A stretch of 64,000 nucleotides of DNA from Microstegium vimineum (lineage: Eukaryota > Streptophyta > Magnoliopsida > Poales > Poaceae), in contig CM039123.1 of the NCBI GenBank assembly GCA_022036555.1, positions 17,148,326 to 17,212,325 on the forward strand, in the 5' to 3' direction. Made by a program: the position numbers and the translations under genes. Positions 45,432 through 57,497 of this stretch are shown one piece after another (position 1 is the first letter of the stretch; each line of letters opens with the position of its first letter). The notes below the pieces were generated by a model, which searched no databases, had not been told where the DNA came from, and saw only the letters and a list, made by a program, of their open reading frames with translations.

Positions 45432-47793
45432 GTTGATCTTGATATAGGTACACATAGGTTGGTGTTGGAGGGGAAACCACTTCACCAACATAATAGTAAT
45501 TTGATGGTTTCCCAAGGACAAGCTTAGTGTCCTAAAATAAGCACTTACCAGATCATAACATGAGTTTCCACTTGTTTGCAATAATGCCTTATGTAATAAG
45601 CATAGAAATATAATTGTAAAAATATTCCTTCGGGTATTCTTGTCACTAACCTTTTCAGGATTGGAGCAAAAAGATCGAAGGGAAAACAAGCACAAGGTAT
45701 GGCCAACCAATCATCATGCAACATTGAATTAAATTCATCCAAACTTGATTTTTTGCAAAATTCAAGCTTGGGGGAGTAACTTACATAAAAACATCCTTTG
45801 CCATATTGCTATCTTGGTTGTCCCTACCTTTTAAAGACATGCTCAATTTGTTAAACACTAATCATTCTCTCCATATGAGTAGATCTTTATAATGCCTTCA
45901 TGCTACCTTTGTCTATCCTAGTAAATGTTAGTTTGGAAGTACTGCACATACTTCTATTGGCTTTTAAATTAAGCGTGTGCTTTGGTTAAATAGCCTTCCT
46001 TAATCTGATTAGACATGGAGTCTAGTTTGGTTATTGAACTAAAAAATGTCTGTATAGACATTGGAATATTTTGTTGGACTAACCCCTATAGAAAAAACTT
46101 TCAATATCAAAATGGGAAGTCCTGAGATAAACTCACACTGGAAATAAAGAGAGAGACACATGAAATTTAACAACATGCACAAGGAAGACATAGCTCATTC
46201 ATCATAGAGGGATGATTCATGGAACAAGAAGAAGAGTGCCACAACAAGATTTAATCAAAAGCACTGACTCGATGGAAGAGGATTGGGCAAAATTCCACCA
46301 AGCCCCCTTAAGACAAAGAACATCATGGGAATTCAAGACAGTGAAGGAGTGCAATAAGGAGAAAAAAGTACATGAACAAGATGCACAACTACTAAGAAAG
46401 GAAAGCTTCCATAAGGTGATATTATACCATCACTCCTAAATAATTAAGGTAACATCTCAAGGTAAGTGACTATCACTTTTATAAGCTTCTCCTTGATTCC
46501 AGCATGCACATAAATTAAGAGACAAACATGTATGAGATACAACTCCAATTAATCCAACCTGATTAATTTAACATGTCTACTCCTTTAATCTTTGTTCCTA
46601 GTACAACCTTCTGGATCTCACTGTCTTAACCATATGAGCTAAAATGTTGCACATCCAATCTTTAGAAGATGATAGTAATAAAGAAAGATATATACACAGA
46701 TAGACTATCCTTCCATAGGTTGAGCAATCTGATCTGACAAATGTTTTTAAATGCTATACTCATGCTCATCTTCTACTTTTATAACCCATCAACTTTATCT
46801 TACTCACTATGCTTAAGGTTAGAAAAGAATGAATAGACTTTTAGTTCTATTGGTGTTTTCCACCAATAGGGCCCATGCACTTGATCTCTGCCTTGTCTCT
46901 ATGAGCAGCACACATTTTGAGCAACATGGAGGAGTTTTCCAACTCCCAAATTCAACTAAGTGAAGAACATGGATCTATGAGAACATACACATTGAGCAAG
47001 ATGTTGCCAGCCTCCATACTTAACGCTTCACTTTGAACTACTGGGCAAACGGAGAACAAGGGTGACACCGTATCGAGAGGTGCAATTATCAAGGTCTCCA
47101 CCTGAAATCAAATGATGCACCTAAAGAATGAACAGGTGAGAAGTCTTGTTCAGAGGACTCAAAACACTGAACCTTCGCCGGGAGGTAAAATTGGTAGTTA
47201 TCTATATTTATCTTTTCTACATTAGTTTTCCTTTTTCCATCATTTGCATAATCATTTTCCCTTGTCATATTTACTTTTCTGCATTAGCATTACAAATATT
47301 TGTTTGTTGCATGGCATCATAAAATCTAAAGCCCCATGTGAGTAGACTTGTGGCTTAAAACCCATAGGTATATTCATTGTGGTGGCATAAAAAAATTATT
47401 AAATAAATATTTTTTCATCTTATAATAAAAATATAAAAATAGTAAGTGTATGATCCTGCTAAATAAATGAAATTCATTAGAGGAAGCTCGATAGATCAAA
47501 GCTAGAGATTTATGGTTAACACTTAATCAGTTCCACAAGCTTTGTTGTCTATTTGGGCTCCACAGAATTCAAGGATCAAAGGAGGCTAGCAGACAGAAGT
47601 CACCCTACTAGCTGTCAGAGTGCTGTCTCAACAGTCACTCCGACGAATACACCTCTGCTACCTATCAGCCATATCAAAAGAAATTACGTCAAAATCTAGC
47701 TTGGGGGAGAGCACCCCCATTTATCCAGGTAAGTATATTTATCCTCTTATGTTTGCTTTTATTAGTTGCATAAATTAATTCAAAAAAAATGTG
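45432..47793 (+). other. 3' region of element F without supported genes
   Basis: About 2.4 kb of AT-rich DNA. Runs such as aagcttgggggag (45767) and agcttgggggagag (47698) look like polypurine tracts, but no LTR follows either. Short frames (for example 46212-46439) have no recognisable product. Confidence 0.55.
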
Positions 47794-50150
47794 AGGTATG
47801 AAGAAGAGTATCAACCAGCTCAGCCTATCAACATCCAGCCAGCGCATCGGCAAGATTAGGATGCATACTGGGCCGATAAGATCGCTGAAGTGATGAAAGA
47901 GCAATTCGGCATCAAGCCTAAAATCAATACATACTCTTATCGGATGTCGTACCCTCTGGCATATGATTTGATTCCTCTCCCAAATCAGTATAAGGTGCCA
48001 GATTTCACCAAGTTTTCTGGCCAAGATGACACATCAACTATGGTGCACATCAACCGCTTCATTATCCAATGTGGAGAAGCAGCTAGCAAGGACGAACTGA
48101 GGGTAAGATTATTCTCGTCATCATTATCTGGATCGGAATTCACATGGTTCATTTTATTGCCTCCAAATTCTGTGATCACTTGAGCTGATCTGGAGAAGCA
48201 GTTTCACAAATACTTCTTCGCTGGCGTACATGAAAAGAAGATTACTGATTTGGTCAAGTTGAGGTAGCGTAATGATGAATAGGTAGAAAGCTTCGTCCAG
48301 AGGCTGCGGGACGTGAAGAAAAAGTGCTACAGCTTGGTGCTTGATGATCGACAATTGGCGGATTTGGTCTTCCAGGGATTACTGCCGCACATCAAGGACA
48401 AATATGCGTCTCAAGAGTTTAAAGTTTGAGCCATCTCGTGCAGAGAATTGCCGATCAATATGTTAAAACTTTTGAACCTAGAAAAACTTGGAATAAAAAG
48501 GTTTCCTTCATTGGACAAGAAGAAGATTCTGAGTCGGATGAGGAGCTAAGTATTGGTGCTGCTGAGTGGGTAAAAGATAAGAAGTCGATATCTTGTTCGT
48601 TTGGCCAGAAAGAAGCTGAAAAGTTCACATTTGATATCACCAAGGCCCATAGAATGTTTGATCTATTGCTTCAAGAAGGACGGATTAAACTGGCGCCTAA
48701 TCAAGTAATTCCATCGACTGAAGAGCTTAGAAGAATCAGGTATTGCAAATGGCACAATGCAACTTCACACAGTACCAATGACTACAAAGTCTTTAGGCAG
48801 CAGTTGCAGTCAGAAATTGAATCTGGGCGAATTAAGTTTGAAAATTCCAAAGCCCAGAAGCCGATGAAGATCGACCAAGACCCGTTTCCAAATAACATGG
48901 TGGAAACTAGTGTAAAGACTAAAGTGCTGACATCGGAAGCTGCTAGGAAAAGCGCATCGGTAGATCCTGAACATCAGATAGTTGCGCATGAAGTAAAGGG
49001 AAGGGAGTTTACCGATAGCAGAAAGGGCAAGAGAGTTGCCGATGAAAGCAGCAGCGCCAGGAGACATAAGCATGCACCGTATGGCGTCGTCATCACGCAC
49101 AGGCGGCCACGGCAAGATTATCGGCTATCGCAGGAGGAGCAATATCGACAGGAGGAAGAAGAGAGACGCCAAGAGTGGCACCGGCACAAAGATCATTGGA
49201 GGTGTCCCTTCTTTGTTCATTGCTGGGAAGAAGGCATCAAGCTGCCCACTGTCGATAATTGTCGTGAATGCAATGGGTATTACCCTGCCGATCGGGCAGA
49301 AAAGAAACCTTGTTTTGACGATTGGGCATCAAACTATGGCAGACCGATTAGAGAAAAGGAATCAGCACATGATCGGCTGGGGGGCAAGCTCAGCGTACAT
49401 GACAGGCTTGGCAGGCATGTTGGTCAAGAAGAGCTTGAGGAGATGGCTAATGCAAGAGTGCCCGATGAAGAAATATTCTCTAGGGATCCAAACATAAGGA
49501 GTGGTGCAAATACAAGCGGTGAGAAGCAGTACCAGCCTGTTTGGAAAACTAAGCTTCCTCAATGGTGCCCCAAGGGTGTGACGAAGACTCAGAGAAGGAG
49601 GATCCAGTGTGAACGCCAAAATGATCTGTATCACAGTGAAAACCCTTCAAGGGAGAAATCTCTAGTTAAGCAGTGGAGGCCAAAGCGCAAGGATAGGGAT
49701 CCATCAACAGAGATCAATATGGTTGTGATATTGCCAATGGAATTCATGGCGCCTATCGATGCTGAGGAAGAGGCTGCTGAAATCGCACAGTTCGTATTAG
49801 ATCTAATGACAGCTGTCTTTGAAAAACCTACCGATGATGAAAGGCAGCACTTAAGGGCTTTGTTTGTCAAAGGCAGAGTAGATGGGTAGCCAGTGTCAAA
49901 AATGCTAGTGGACGGTGGGGCATCAATCAATATAATGTCGTACGTCATGTTCAGAAAGCTTGGGAAAGGTGACCAAGACTTAGTCAAGATAGACATGAAG
50001 CTTAAAGATTTTGAAGGCAATGTGTCACCAACTATGGGAGTCGTATGCGTCGAATTAACCATCGGTAGCAAAACTTTGCTGACAATATTTTTCATGATTA
50101 GTGGCAAAGGCACCTACAACTTGCTCCTGGGAAGGGATTGGATCCATGCT
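47794..50150 (+). pseudogene. C-prime: gag-protease fragment of a C-family element
   Basis: Collinear with the middle of element C gag through protease (about 30895 down to 28575) but on the plus strand and without LTRs. It begins inside gag, carries the gag core (48010-48200), the WRCPFFVHCWEEGIKLPTVDNC segment (49199-49262) and a protease with intact VDGGASINIM near 49908. It is cut at LLLGRDWIHA by the LTR of element G at 50151. Stops at about 47857 (TAG), 48181 (TGA), 48265 (TAG), 48280 (TAG) and 49887 (TAG), and a frame change near 48421, disable it. It preserves positions mutated in C, so it helps to read the ancestral state. Confidence 0.85.
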
Positions 50151-51442
50151 TGTCGGTGTTATGACCCGGGGGTTAAGACCACCAACTAGTAAATTTGTAT
50201 ATCGCGTGCTCCCTCTCTCAGACGTGATGCAAGATGGACACAAGGTTTATCCTGGTTCGGGCAAAGAAGGCCCAACGTCCAGCGGAGGAGGATGACTTGT
50301 ATTATCTCGCACCCAAAGGTGCTCGTACAGGGGGGGTACAAGCTGTGTTACACGGGGTTGCTCAGAGTGAGCTGCGGCCCAAGGCTAGCAGTGCTGCCCT
50401 AGGTGGTGAGTTGAGTGCTCGAGGGGTCGCTCAAGCAGCGGGGTGGATGATCGGGGCTAAAATCCGAATGCGGAGTCGTCTGGAAACTCAGAGATCCGAC
50501 CGTTCAGAGAGCCCAGTCTCTTTTCTTCTACCTCGGCGTCCCCTTTTATGGACCAAGGGGAGGTCCGAGGGTACAGGATCCTAACTGTGTAGCATGGGCG
50601 GCGTATCCCGGGCATAGTGCCGGCGTCGAGCACTGTGGCGGTATGGCCTTCCCGTCCTTCTGGCGCTCCGGGTCGTAGTGGCAGTAGAAGTCGCCGTGGC
50701 ACGTCGCGATACAGCTTCCGCAGACGGGCGCGAATCCCACAGCTGAAGCGAGACGGGGCGGATGGGACGGGCCCCATACTGGAGTTGTTGGAGGAAGGGG
50801 TCGAGCCCCTCGGTCGAGGGGGGGTCGAGCCCTGCATGGCTCTGCCGTATCCCCGAAGTTGTCGTCGAGGGCCGTACTGTTCACGTTCCGAGGGGTGCCG
50901 TTGGAGTCCGTACTCACGTCGTGGCGACAGTGGCGGCACAGTTGACGGGAACCGGGGACATGACGGAGAGTTGTTGGATTTGACTGCGGACGCTGGCGCC
51001 CATGGCGTTAGGTGGATTTACTTTAACCCATGCCGGGAGTAGTTGGGCTGATCGAGCCTCCCGTTCGGGGGTCGTTCGTTTGACCCCTGGTCTGTCGCTC
51101 GTCGAGGCAGGGTCGGAGCAGAGACGGGGTCGGAGAGATCGAGGTAGAGGCCGAGGGGTCGTTCGTTCGACCCCTCGTCCGTCACCCGGTGTCGAGGTAG
51201 GAGCCGGGGGGTCGTTCGTTCGACCCTCGGTCCGTCACTTGATGTCGAGGTGGAGGCCGGGGGGTCGTTCGTTCGACCCCTCGTCCGTGACTCGCTGCCG
51301 TAGCCGGTGCAGGGGGCCTTCACGTGATGGGCCTTTCCTTACTGACTTGAGAAGTGGGCTGATCCCTGTCTTAAAAATGGTTGCTATGTTTAGCATTAAT
51401 TTATCAAAGGGTTTAGGGTACCCCTTACCTTCGTACCCGACA
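50151..51442 (-). repeat. 3' LTR of element G
   Basis: 1292 bp starting TGTCGGTGTTATGACC and ending ACCCGACA. It begins immediately after the interrupted protease frame of C-prime and ends at a purine-rich (minus strand) tract. Its 3' third contains a minisatellite (51058-51300). Confidence 0.82.
51058..51300. repeat. Minisatellite in the element G LTR
   Basis: Four units carry ggggtcgttcgtt(c/t)gaccc(c)t, starting at 51067, 51155, 51207 and 51261. The gtcgttcgttcgac core is itself nearly self-complementary. Confidence 0.75.
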
Positions 51443-51459
51443 GTAGCCCCTGAGGCCCC
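51443..51459 (-). other. Polypurine tract of element G
   Basis: ggggcctcaggggctac on the minus strand directly precedes the 3' LTR. A second copy of this region lies at about 51607-51660, indicating a 164-bp local duplication. Confidence 0.7.
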
Positions 51460-51575
51460 AGAGGAGGTGATTGAGAACTCCTCTGGGGGCTATGATATGC
51501 GTTTTCTCGGAGGGAGTAAGGATTACCCGGAGGTTTTGTCCTTGACCTGCAGGGTTAGTGAGTGGTTCGATTCTC

Positions 51576-51603
51576 CGTGGGGTGCGCGCGAGCGCACCCC
51601 GCG
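51576..51603. repeat. Hairpin with 12-bp stem and GCGA loop
   Basis: cgtggggtgcgc (51576-51587) and gcgcaccccgcg (51592-51603) pair with one G-U, closing a GCGA tetraloop (GNRA class). Confidence 0.7.
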
Positions 51604-51750
51604 GGGGTAGCCCCCGAGGCCCCTGAGGAGTGATTAAGAACTCCTCTAGGCGCTATAATATGTTGTATCGCGGGGTTTTTTTAAGGATACCTGGAGACGT
51701 GGCGCCCTATTGAGGGGTCGATTCCGTTCTTTTCCCTGAAAAGAGAAGTG

Positions 51751-52915
51751 TTCGAGGGCGGCTGTCGAACCCTACCGAGGGCCAGCCTTCGCTCCCTTGA
51801 GCATAACTGGAGTCAGAGCGCCCCGCCCGAGAGGTCGACTCTGTCTGCCAGGTCACGAGTTTTTTGACCCTCTTTCGTCGAGGGGTGCCGTGCATAGTCG
51901 GGCCCTCGAGCACTCGAATGGCTAGGCCTTCACTACCTCATAGCGTCCTTCCCACGGATCCTTGCGTTCGGATTGTGGGGGGAAGAGCATCATGCTATCC
52001 TCGTTAGGACGAGCCCGAAGTCCTCGGTGAGCTGTTCTCAGGCATGAGTCCATTAGAAATGGTGCCCAGTACGGGTAAAAATCCAAGTGAGAAGTCGTGC
52101 CCCATTCGATAGGGGTCGACTAGTGGCCCAGAGGCGTTCTCATTTAAGTAAGATCGTAAGGCTTACTAAGCACGACCATATGGATTACCAAGGTGCCAAC
52201 CCCATTCGATAGGAGTTGGTGGCTCGACGCCTCCCAGCGTAGGGATCCTTAGGTATTCCTAGGTTATGCCTCGGATATGTCCCAGGGGACCTCGAGAGTT
52301 CGTTCTCGAGCTAGGGGCACGCGCCTGGCCCCCCCGGGACATCCCTCACTCACGTACTCGAGGGCGGCTGTCGAACTCCGTTCATGGAGCCAGCCTTCGC
52401 TCCCTCAAGATTTGGGGGTGGACCTGAGTCCATTAACCATGGGTCCTTCCTGACCTCAGGTACTCGAGGGAGGCTGTCGAACCCTATGTAAGGGCCAGCC
52501 TTCGCTCCCCCAAGATTTGACGGATGGTTCGTCGTCCGACGCTATCCTCGGAAGGAGGAGTCCTGCCTTGTGGACCGCCGAGGGGGAAGAACGGGTAATT
52601 ATATTGAACTTGGGGACATACCTGTGTTCTTGCCCATTGGGCTGGAGCTCTCGAGGGAGGCTATCGAACCCCACGAAAGGGCCAGCCTTTGTCCCTTCGA
52701 GGCTTGGGGAGTGGACTGGAGTCGACGACCCGAGGTCTCCCCAGACCTTGAGTACTCGAGGGGGGCTATCGAGCCCGTTCGTAGGCCGGCCTTTGTCCCC
52801 TCGAGATTTTTGGGGGTGGAACGAAGTCCTAACCCGAGGTCATTTCTGCCCTCAGGTACTCGAGGGTAGCTGTCGAACCCTCTTTCGAGGGCCAGCTCTC
52901 GCTGCCTCGAGATTC
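51751..52915. repeat. Six-copy degenerate hairpin repeat in element G
   Basis: Units start near 51751, 52355, 52461, 52647, 52753 and 52857. Each has tcgaggg(c/a/g)ggct(g/a)tcgaac, a variable centre, then ggccagcctt(c/t)g(c/t)(t/c)ccctcgag, so the two arms pair imperfectly. Spacing is about 104-106 bp for most neighbours. Arms are conserved while centres vary. Confidence 0.75.
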
Positions 52916-53128
52916 CTTACCTCCGAAGATCACGCTTCCGGCCGCGCGCCTTTTTAGGCGATGTCCGTTCGGCGCAATAGTGGCAGTTGCAGGGCGGAGT
53001 GCGGTGCGGAGCCCGACGATGGGACAGAACGCCTTATCCTGGAGGGATACGAGGAAGGGGAGTACAGGCGCATTAAATGCAGAGATTCTCTTGCCTGTTT
53101 TGCCGGATCCGTCCGTTGGCCTCCCGCT

Positions 53129-53136
53129 TATAAATA
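53129..53136 (+). promoter_or_regulatory. Putative TATA box of the element G antisense gene
   Basis: TATAAATA in cgcttataaatagcg, 208 bp before the ATG at 53337, on the strand opposite to gag-pol. Confidence 0.6.
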
Positions 53137-53336
53137 GCGAAGCTGAGGAGTCGGGTGCTTTTTCCGCGCACTTGCCTTCGCTGCCTCCTTGCCATCGCCT
53201 TCCCTGCCTCCTTCTCCCCGCCATTGCCTTAGGCGCCCCGCAACCCGTAACTCTGCGCACACGAGAGAGAAAGAGAAGAGAGATAGGGAACGTACCTTCC
53301 GTCCCCAAATCCGAGCGCGTCATCGTTCCCGATCCC

Positions 53337-56300
53337 ATGGCCAAGTACAGCCTCGTCGGTCCCGATGATCGGCTCGCGTCCTCGATGACCGCCTTGCGCC
53401 TGGGGGGTTTGGTGGAGAGCGGCCTCCTCCGGCCCGTTACCTCGATGGAGCGACCGGAGTGGTTGTTGCCGTTGCCGGACCATGCCGAGCCCAACCCGCC
53501 GGAGGGATACGTCGTGAGCCATTTTCTGCGCGCAATCCTCCACCACTACGGCGTGGAGCTCCAACACCTCACCCCCAACGGCGTCTGCCAGGCGGCGGTC
53601 TTTGCCGCCCTATGCGAAGACTACCTCGGGATTGAGCCCCACTGGGAGTTGTGGCTCCACCTCTTCGAGGCGAACATCTTCCATGCGTCGGCCGGCAAGG
53701 GTACCGCAAGATGGTCAGGGCTGGGTGCTGCTGTTTCTCCCTCAAGCGGTCGGAGCTTTGGATCCCGGGGAAGCTTACGTCGAGCCACTCCGGATGGCAC
53801 TCCGGGTCGTTTTACTTGAGGAATGACGACAACCTACTCCCTGCCTACACCGGGAGGACGATCGACGCGCAGCCCGACCGTTGGAGGTACGGCGTCGCGC
53901 AGCAGAAGCAGCACCGCCTCACCAACCTGCTGGACGCGGTCAAGCGTCTGAAGAAGGAGGGACTCACGGCGGAGATCGCCGCGTCGGCGTTCCACCAGCG
54001 GCGGGTCGTGCCGCTGATGGCTCGACCCCTCCGCCTCGACGAGATGCGTCCGGGGGTAGACCTCTCGAGGTGTCGCCTCGTAGGAGACGAACTGCCCCCG
54101 GATAGGGTGGTCCACCGCGTCCGCTGCTTCTTGGCGGGCTCGTTCGGCGCCAAGAACATCGCCAGGATCCCCATGAAACCGGACGAGGGGTACTTCGAGC
54201 TAGTAAGGTCCTCTTCCCCTGTTAGAGTTCTTGTGTCTGCCTTGTCCATCCTTTTTTTTACTTGCGCTCTGACTGTCTCGCGTTCCGCAAGGGAACGTCC
54301 CCTTCTGGCCCTCGTCTCCACCGGTGAAGGAGGACCGGGCTGAGACTCAGGCGAGGCGCCTCCAGGCGGAGAAGGACAAGGCGGCCAAGGACAAAGCCAA
54401 GAAGGCCACGGCTAAGAGGGCCCGGGAGAAGGAGGCGAGGGATCAGCGCCGGGCCCGACAGAGGCGGGAGGGCCTCCCTAAGGAGGAATCGCCCTCGGAA
54501 GAGGAGGACGAGGAGGAGGAGGAGGACAGCGACAGCAACGTCGAGGAGGTGGACTGGAGCAAGGAGGAACAGACGGCACCCGAACAGAGGGTGGCCGTCG
54601 GAACCGGAGGAGGAGGGGGGTCGACCTCGAGGTCGCCCCCCACCGTTGAAGTCGATCCACGGGGGGAGCGCCCCGTGGCCTCTCAAGATGAAGTGTCGCG
54701 GCGGATGCGGGGGCAGTCGTCGCGATCCCCGTTGGGGGCTCGAGCGGACCCACCCTCGGCGCCTACCGCGTCGAGCGCATGGGCGTCGGGCCCATCGACG
54801 CGGGAGGAAACCAGCAGGGGGACGGCGGGAGCGTCGTCGGCCCCTGCCCAGGAAACGGTGCCGAAGGCGGGCTCGACACCCGCCCCACGGCGGGTGGGGT
54901 TCAGGAGCTCGATCAGCCCAACGGTCGTTGGCCATAAGCGCCTGGACCCGAGGGGGTAAGTCGCCTTCGAGGGTGTTGTTTGCATTTTTCTTTTTGTTGC
55001 TGGTGACCTGTGCTTATCGTTGTGCACGGGTCTCTTTCTTAGGTCGAAGCGCCCGCAGGGGGATGCGTCCCTCACCCCTACCAAGAAGCTGAGGGTTGGA
55101 GCTGCGGTCGAGGCGGCCGTCGAGGCCAATCCCGTTGCTCCACCCCCTTCAACGCTCACCCCCGAGGCGGCGTGGGCAGCCAAGGACCGGGAGGCGGTGG
55201 AGCGAGGAACAGCGCAGGGCGCCTCGGCATCTGCCCAGCTGGCAGAGGAGATGGGCCTGCCTGCCCCGCCAGCGAGGGTTGCCGAGGCGACGGGCGTCGC
55301 TGCGCCTGCGCAGCTGTCGAGGGGAGTCGCACCCGGCGCCTCGGAAGACGTGGGGCCTGTGGAGATGGCTGTCATGACCGAGGCGGTCGAGCCCCAAGCC
55401 GCTAGCGAGATGGAGGTGGTCGGGCCCCAAGCTGCTGCAAATGAGGGGGAGGCCCCGGCTCACCCAACGCCGGGGCGGTGGCCCGAGGGTCTAGCCTTGC
55501 TGGAGGCACGACTGCGGCACGAGCGTTAGGGCACGGCCACTGTCATGTCTGAGAGCCCTTTGCCTGCGCCGAAGGCCGAGGAGGGGGCTGGGTCGAGCGG
55601 CCCGATGCGACACCCGCGCCGGAAAGGGGCGGGATGCTGATGGAGTCCACCGCCGAAGAAGTGGACGAGATGGTGGCCGAGCTGGTGGGCTCGACAGAGA
55701 CGACCGCCGTCGCGGCCCCTCGGACGGAACCGGAGGTGGCTCGGCCTCCCCTCGAGGCTGGGGGGCCATTGTCTCGAGGTAAGTCGTGCTCCAACTTACT
55801 TGAGCCGTAGTGGGTTTGCGTTGCTGGGTGTTAATTTCTTCGTCTTTCATCGTGCAAGGCCGTTCTGCTGGCCGAGGTTTCCTCTGCCCGGTGGTGACGG
55901 CTCGGCGGGGCCATCGACGTCCTCGCGGGGTGGCCCCGAAGCCGGGGGAGGCCAGGCAGAGGGTTTTTTCCCCCTTCTTCACTTGGCAAGAGGAGGTGGA
56001 GCGCCGCGGGGGTCCCGACGCCGCGCACCAGGGTGTCATGCGGGAGGTGCAGGAAAGGATCGCCGCCCGCAACGCGCACTGGGGACAAGGCGTTCTCGAG
56101 CTGGCGGACCCTCAAGACCCTGAGCGGCTCTTTTTTACGCTCGACGACCAGGACGAGCTCCGGCAGTGGGAGCACCTCGAGCAGTACCGGGCCTGGTTCA
56201 AGCACTAGGTGTGTCTCGCTGCGAATGTCGCCGCCGTGGACATATGCCGGGGGATGGAGGTGGGTTTCGCTCTCCCTTAGATTTTGCTTGGATTGCCTTA

Positions 56301-57497
56301 TTGCTGTTCGCTGAGGATCTTCCTTTTCATCCTTGTCAGACGTTGTGGGTGAGGTCCTATGAGAAGTCCTAGTTCATCCTCCGGGCGCAGGAGCAACTCC
56401 CGACCCTTCGCGCCTCACTGGAGAGGGCGGAGGGCGAGGCCGCCCGGGCGAGGGCCTAGGCGGCAGCCACTCGGGAGGATGCCGAGTCGAAGGTTGCCCA
56501 CGCGAGGGCCAGCTATACGGCCGTATAGGAGGAAGCCCGGGCGGCCTTGGCCTCGGCACAGTCGAGGCTCGACGACGCCCTTCAGTCGATCGTCACGGTC
56601 GGGCAGGAACGGGACGCTGCCCTCGAGGCCAAGCGCAAGGCCGAGGAGGAGGCCGCCCGGCTGAAGGAGGAGCTGGCCCGGGCTACGGAGGGCATCAGAG
56701 TGCTCCAAGGGGACCTCGACGCCGTCTCTCGCGAGCGCGACACGCTGGCCGCCTCGGAGGAGAAGGCTCGGACCCGCACGACCTCCCTGGGTGTGGTGGC
56801 GATGAACCAGAAGAGGGCCATCGATGACGCAGGCAAGACCATTGAGGGCCTCGAGGCTAAGGTCAGGGGTCAGCCCTCCGAGCTTATCGACGTCCGCTAC
56901 CAGCTCAAGGAGACCGAGCAAAGCTACACCACTCTGGAGGCGCATGCCCAAGGTGAGTGTCTCGAGAGTGTTGTAGAATCTGCCCTGCCTCGACCCACTT
57001 CCTGCTCTTTTGGGTTTTGACCGTGTTGTGTGCTTGTTTTGGCAGAGCTTGCGACGGATAAGGCCCGCGCCCACGAGGACCTGAACAGTCTTCGGGGCCT
57101 CCTCGGGACTGAGGCGAACCTCAACGCGAGGCTTGCGGGCGTCATCAACACCTTCTGCGATGACCTCTCGATCGAGCCGGAGCCGGAGGTCGAGGGTGAC
57201 GCTCGAGGGGACTCCCTGCTGTGCCGCTTCTACTCCATGACGCAGGAGGTGACGGAGCACGTCCGTGCCGCCCTGCATGTGGGCGTGAAGCAGGCCCTCA
57301 CGGTCGTCAACTCGGCCTACAATTACGACCTCAACATCGTTGTCAACGGGTTTGCCACCGACCCGAGGCTGACCGATGAAGAGAACGACGCGAGGTGCCA
57401 GAAGTTGATGGATCTTGCGGAGGTGCCCGAAGGCGAGCTGGCGAAGCTCTTTGAGCCCGAGGTGATCCCCTCAGCGGACGGAGACGGCACCGAGTAG
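53337..57497 (+). pseudogene. Antisense gene of element G: Transposase_28-like protein with coiled coil, six exons
   Basis: Predicted exons: 53337-54202, 54292-54955, 55043-55778, 55859-56259, 56373-56952 and 57047-57497, with GT/AG borders. Phase at the exon 2/3 join fits. Exon 1 encodes a region like the putative gypsy-type transposon family (PF04195): EGYVVSHFLRAILHHYGVEL near 53505-53564, then GWHSGSFYLRN near 53790-53822 after a one-base frame change near 53700. Exon 2 is Lys/Glu-rich with a long acidic run; exon 3 is Pro/Ala-rich; exons 5 and 6 are coiled coil, ending AVxxVNSAYNYDLNIVVNGF-like at 57300-57360. Breaks: TAG at 55527-55529 and 56206-56208, a frame change near 55600, and further stops in exon 5. 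Role unknown; such genes are typical of this grass lineage. Confidence 0.72.

Larger units (their letters stand above)
42303..47793 (+). mobile_element. Element F: Athila-like LTR element, pol not found, 3' end not seen
   Basis: A 5' LTR (42303-43544), a tRNA-Asp-type primer site, a gag gene (43740-44444), a second ORF (44850-45431) and a long AT-rich 3' part. No reverse transcriptase or integrase motif is present up to 47793, where a piece of a C-family element begins. No 3' LTR of F is in the window. Its LTR shares a 3' module with LTRs A and B (caacg, then gtgcgcttgcggatttat near the end), so F belongs to a related family. Text near 47115-47230 resembles the end of gag-protease in B (7915-8030). 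Confidence 0.75.
51460..53128. other. Noncoding region of element G between polypurine tract and antisense promoter
   Basis: About 1.7 kb without a supported gene. It holds a 12-bp-stem hairpin (51576-51603), a duplicate of the polypurine region, and six hairpin-like repeats (51751-52915). Confidence 0.65.

Noticed and set aside
51751..52915. CRISPR-like array
   Set aside because: Repeats are degenerate, irregularly spaced, self-complementary and in a plant retrotransposon; there are no uniform spacers or cas genes.
52829..53494. Minus-strand frame of 221 codons
   Set aside because: It crosses the TATA box, leader and exon 1 of the antisense gene of G and has no domain.
54258..54935. Minus-strand open frame of 225 codons, Arg/Pro/Leu-rich
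   Set aside because: It is the complement of the Lys/Glu-rich exon 2 of the element G antisense gene; high G+C removes stops by chance.
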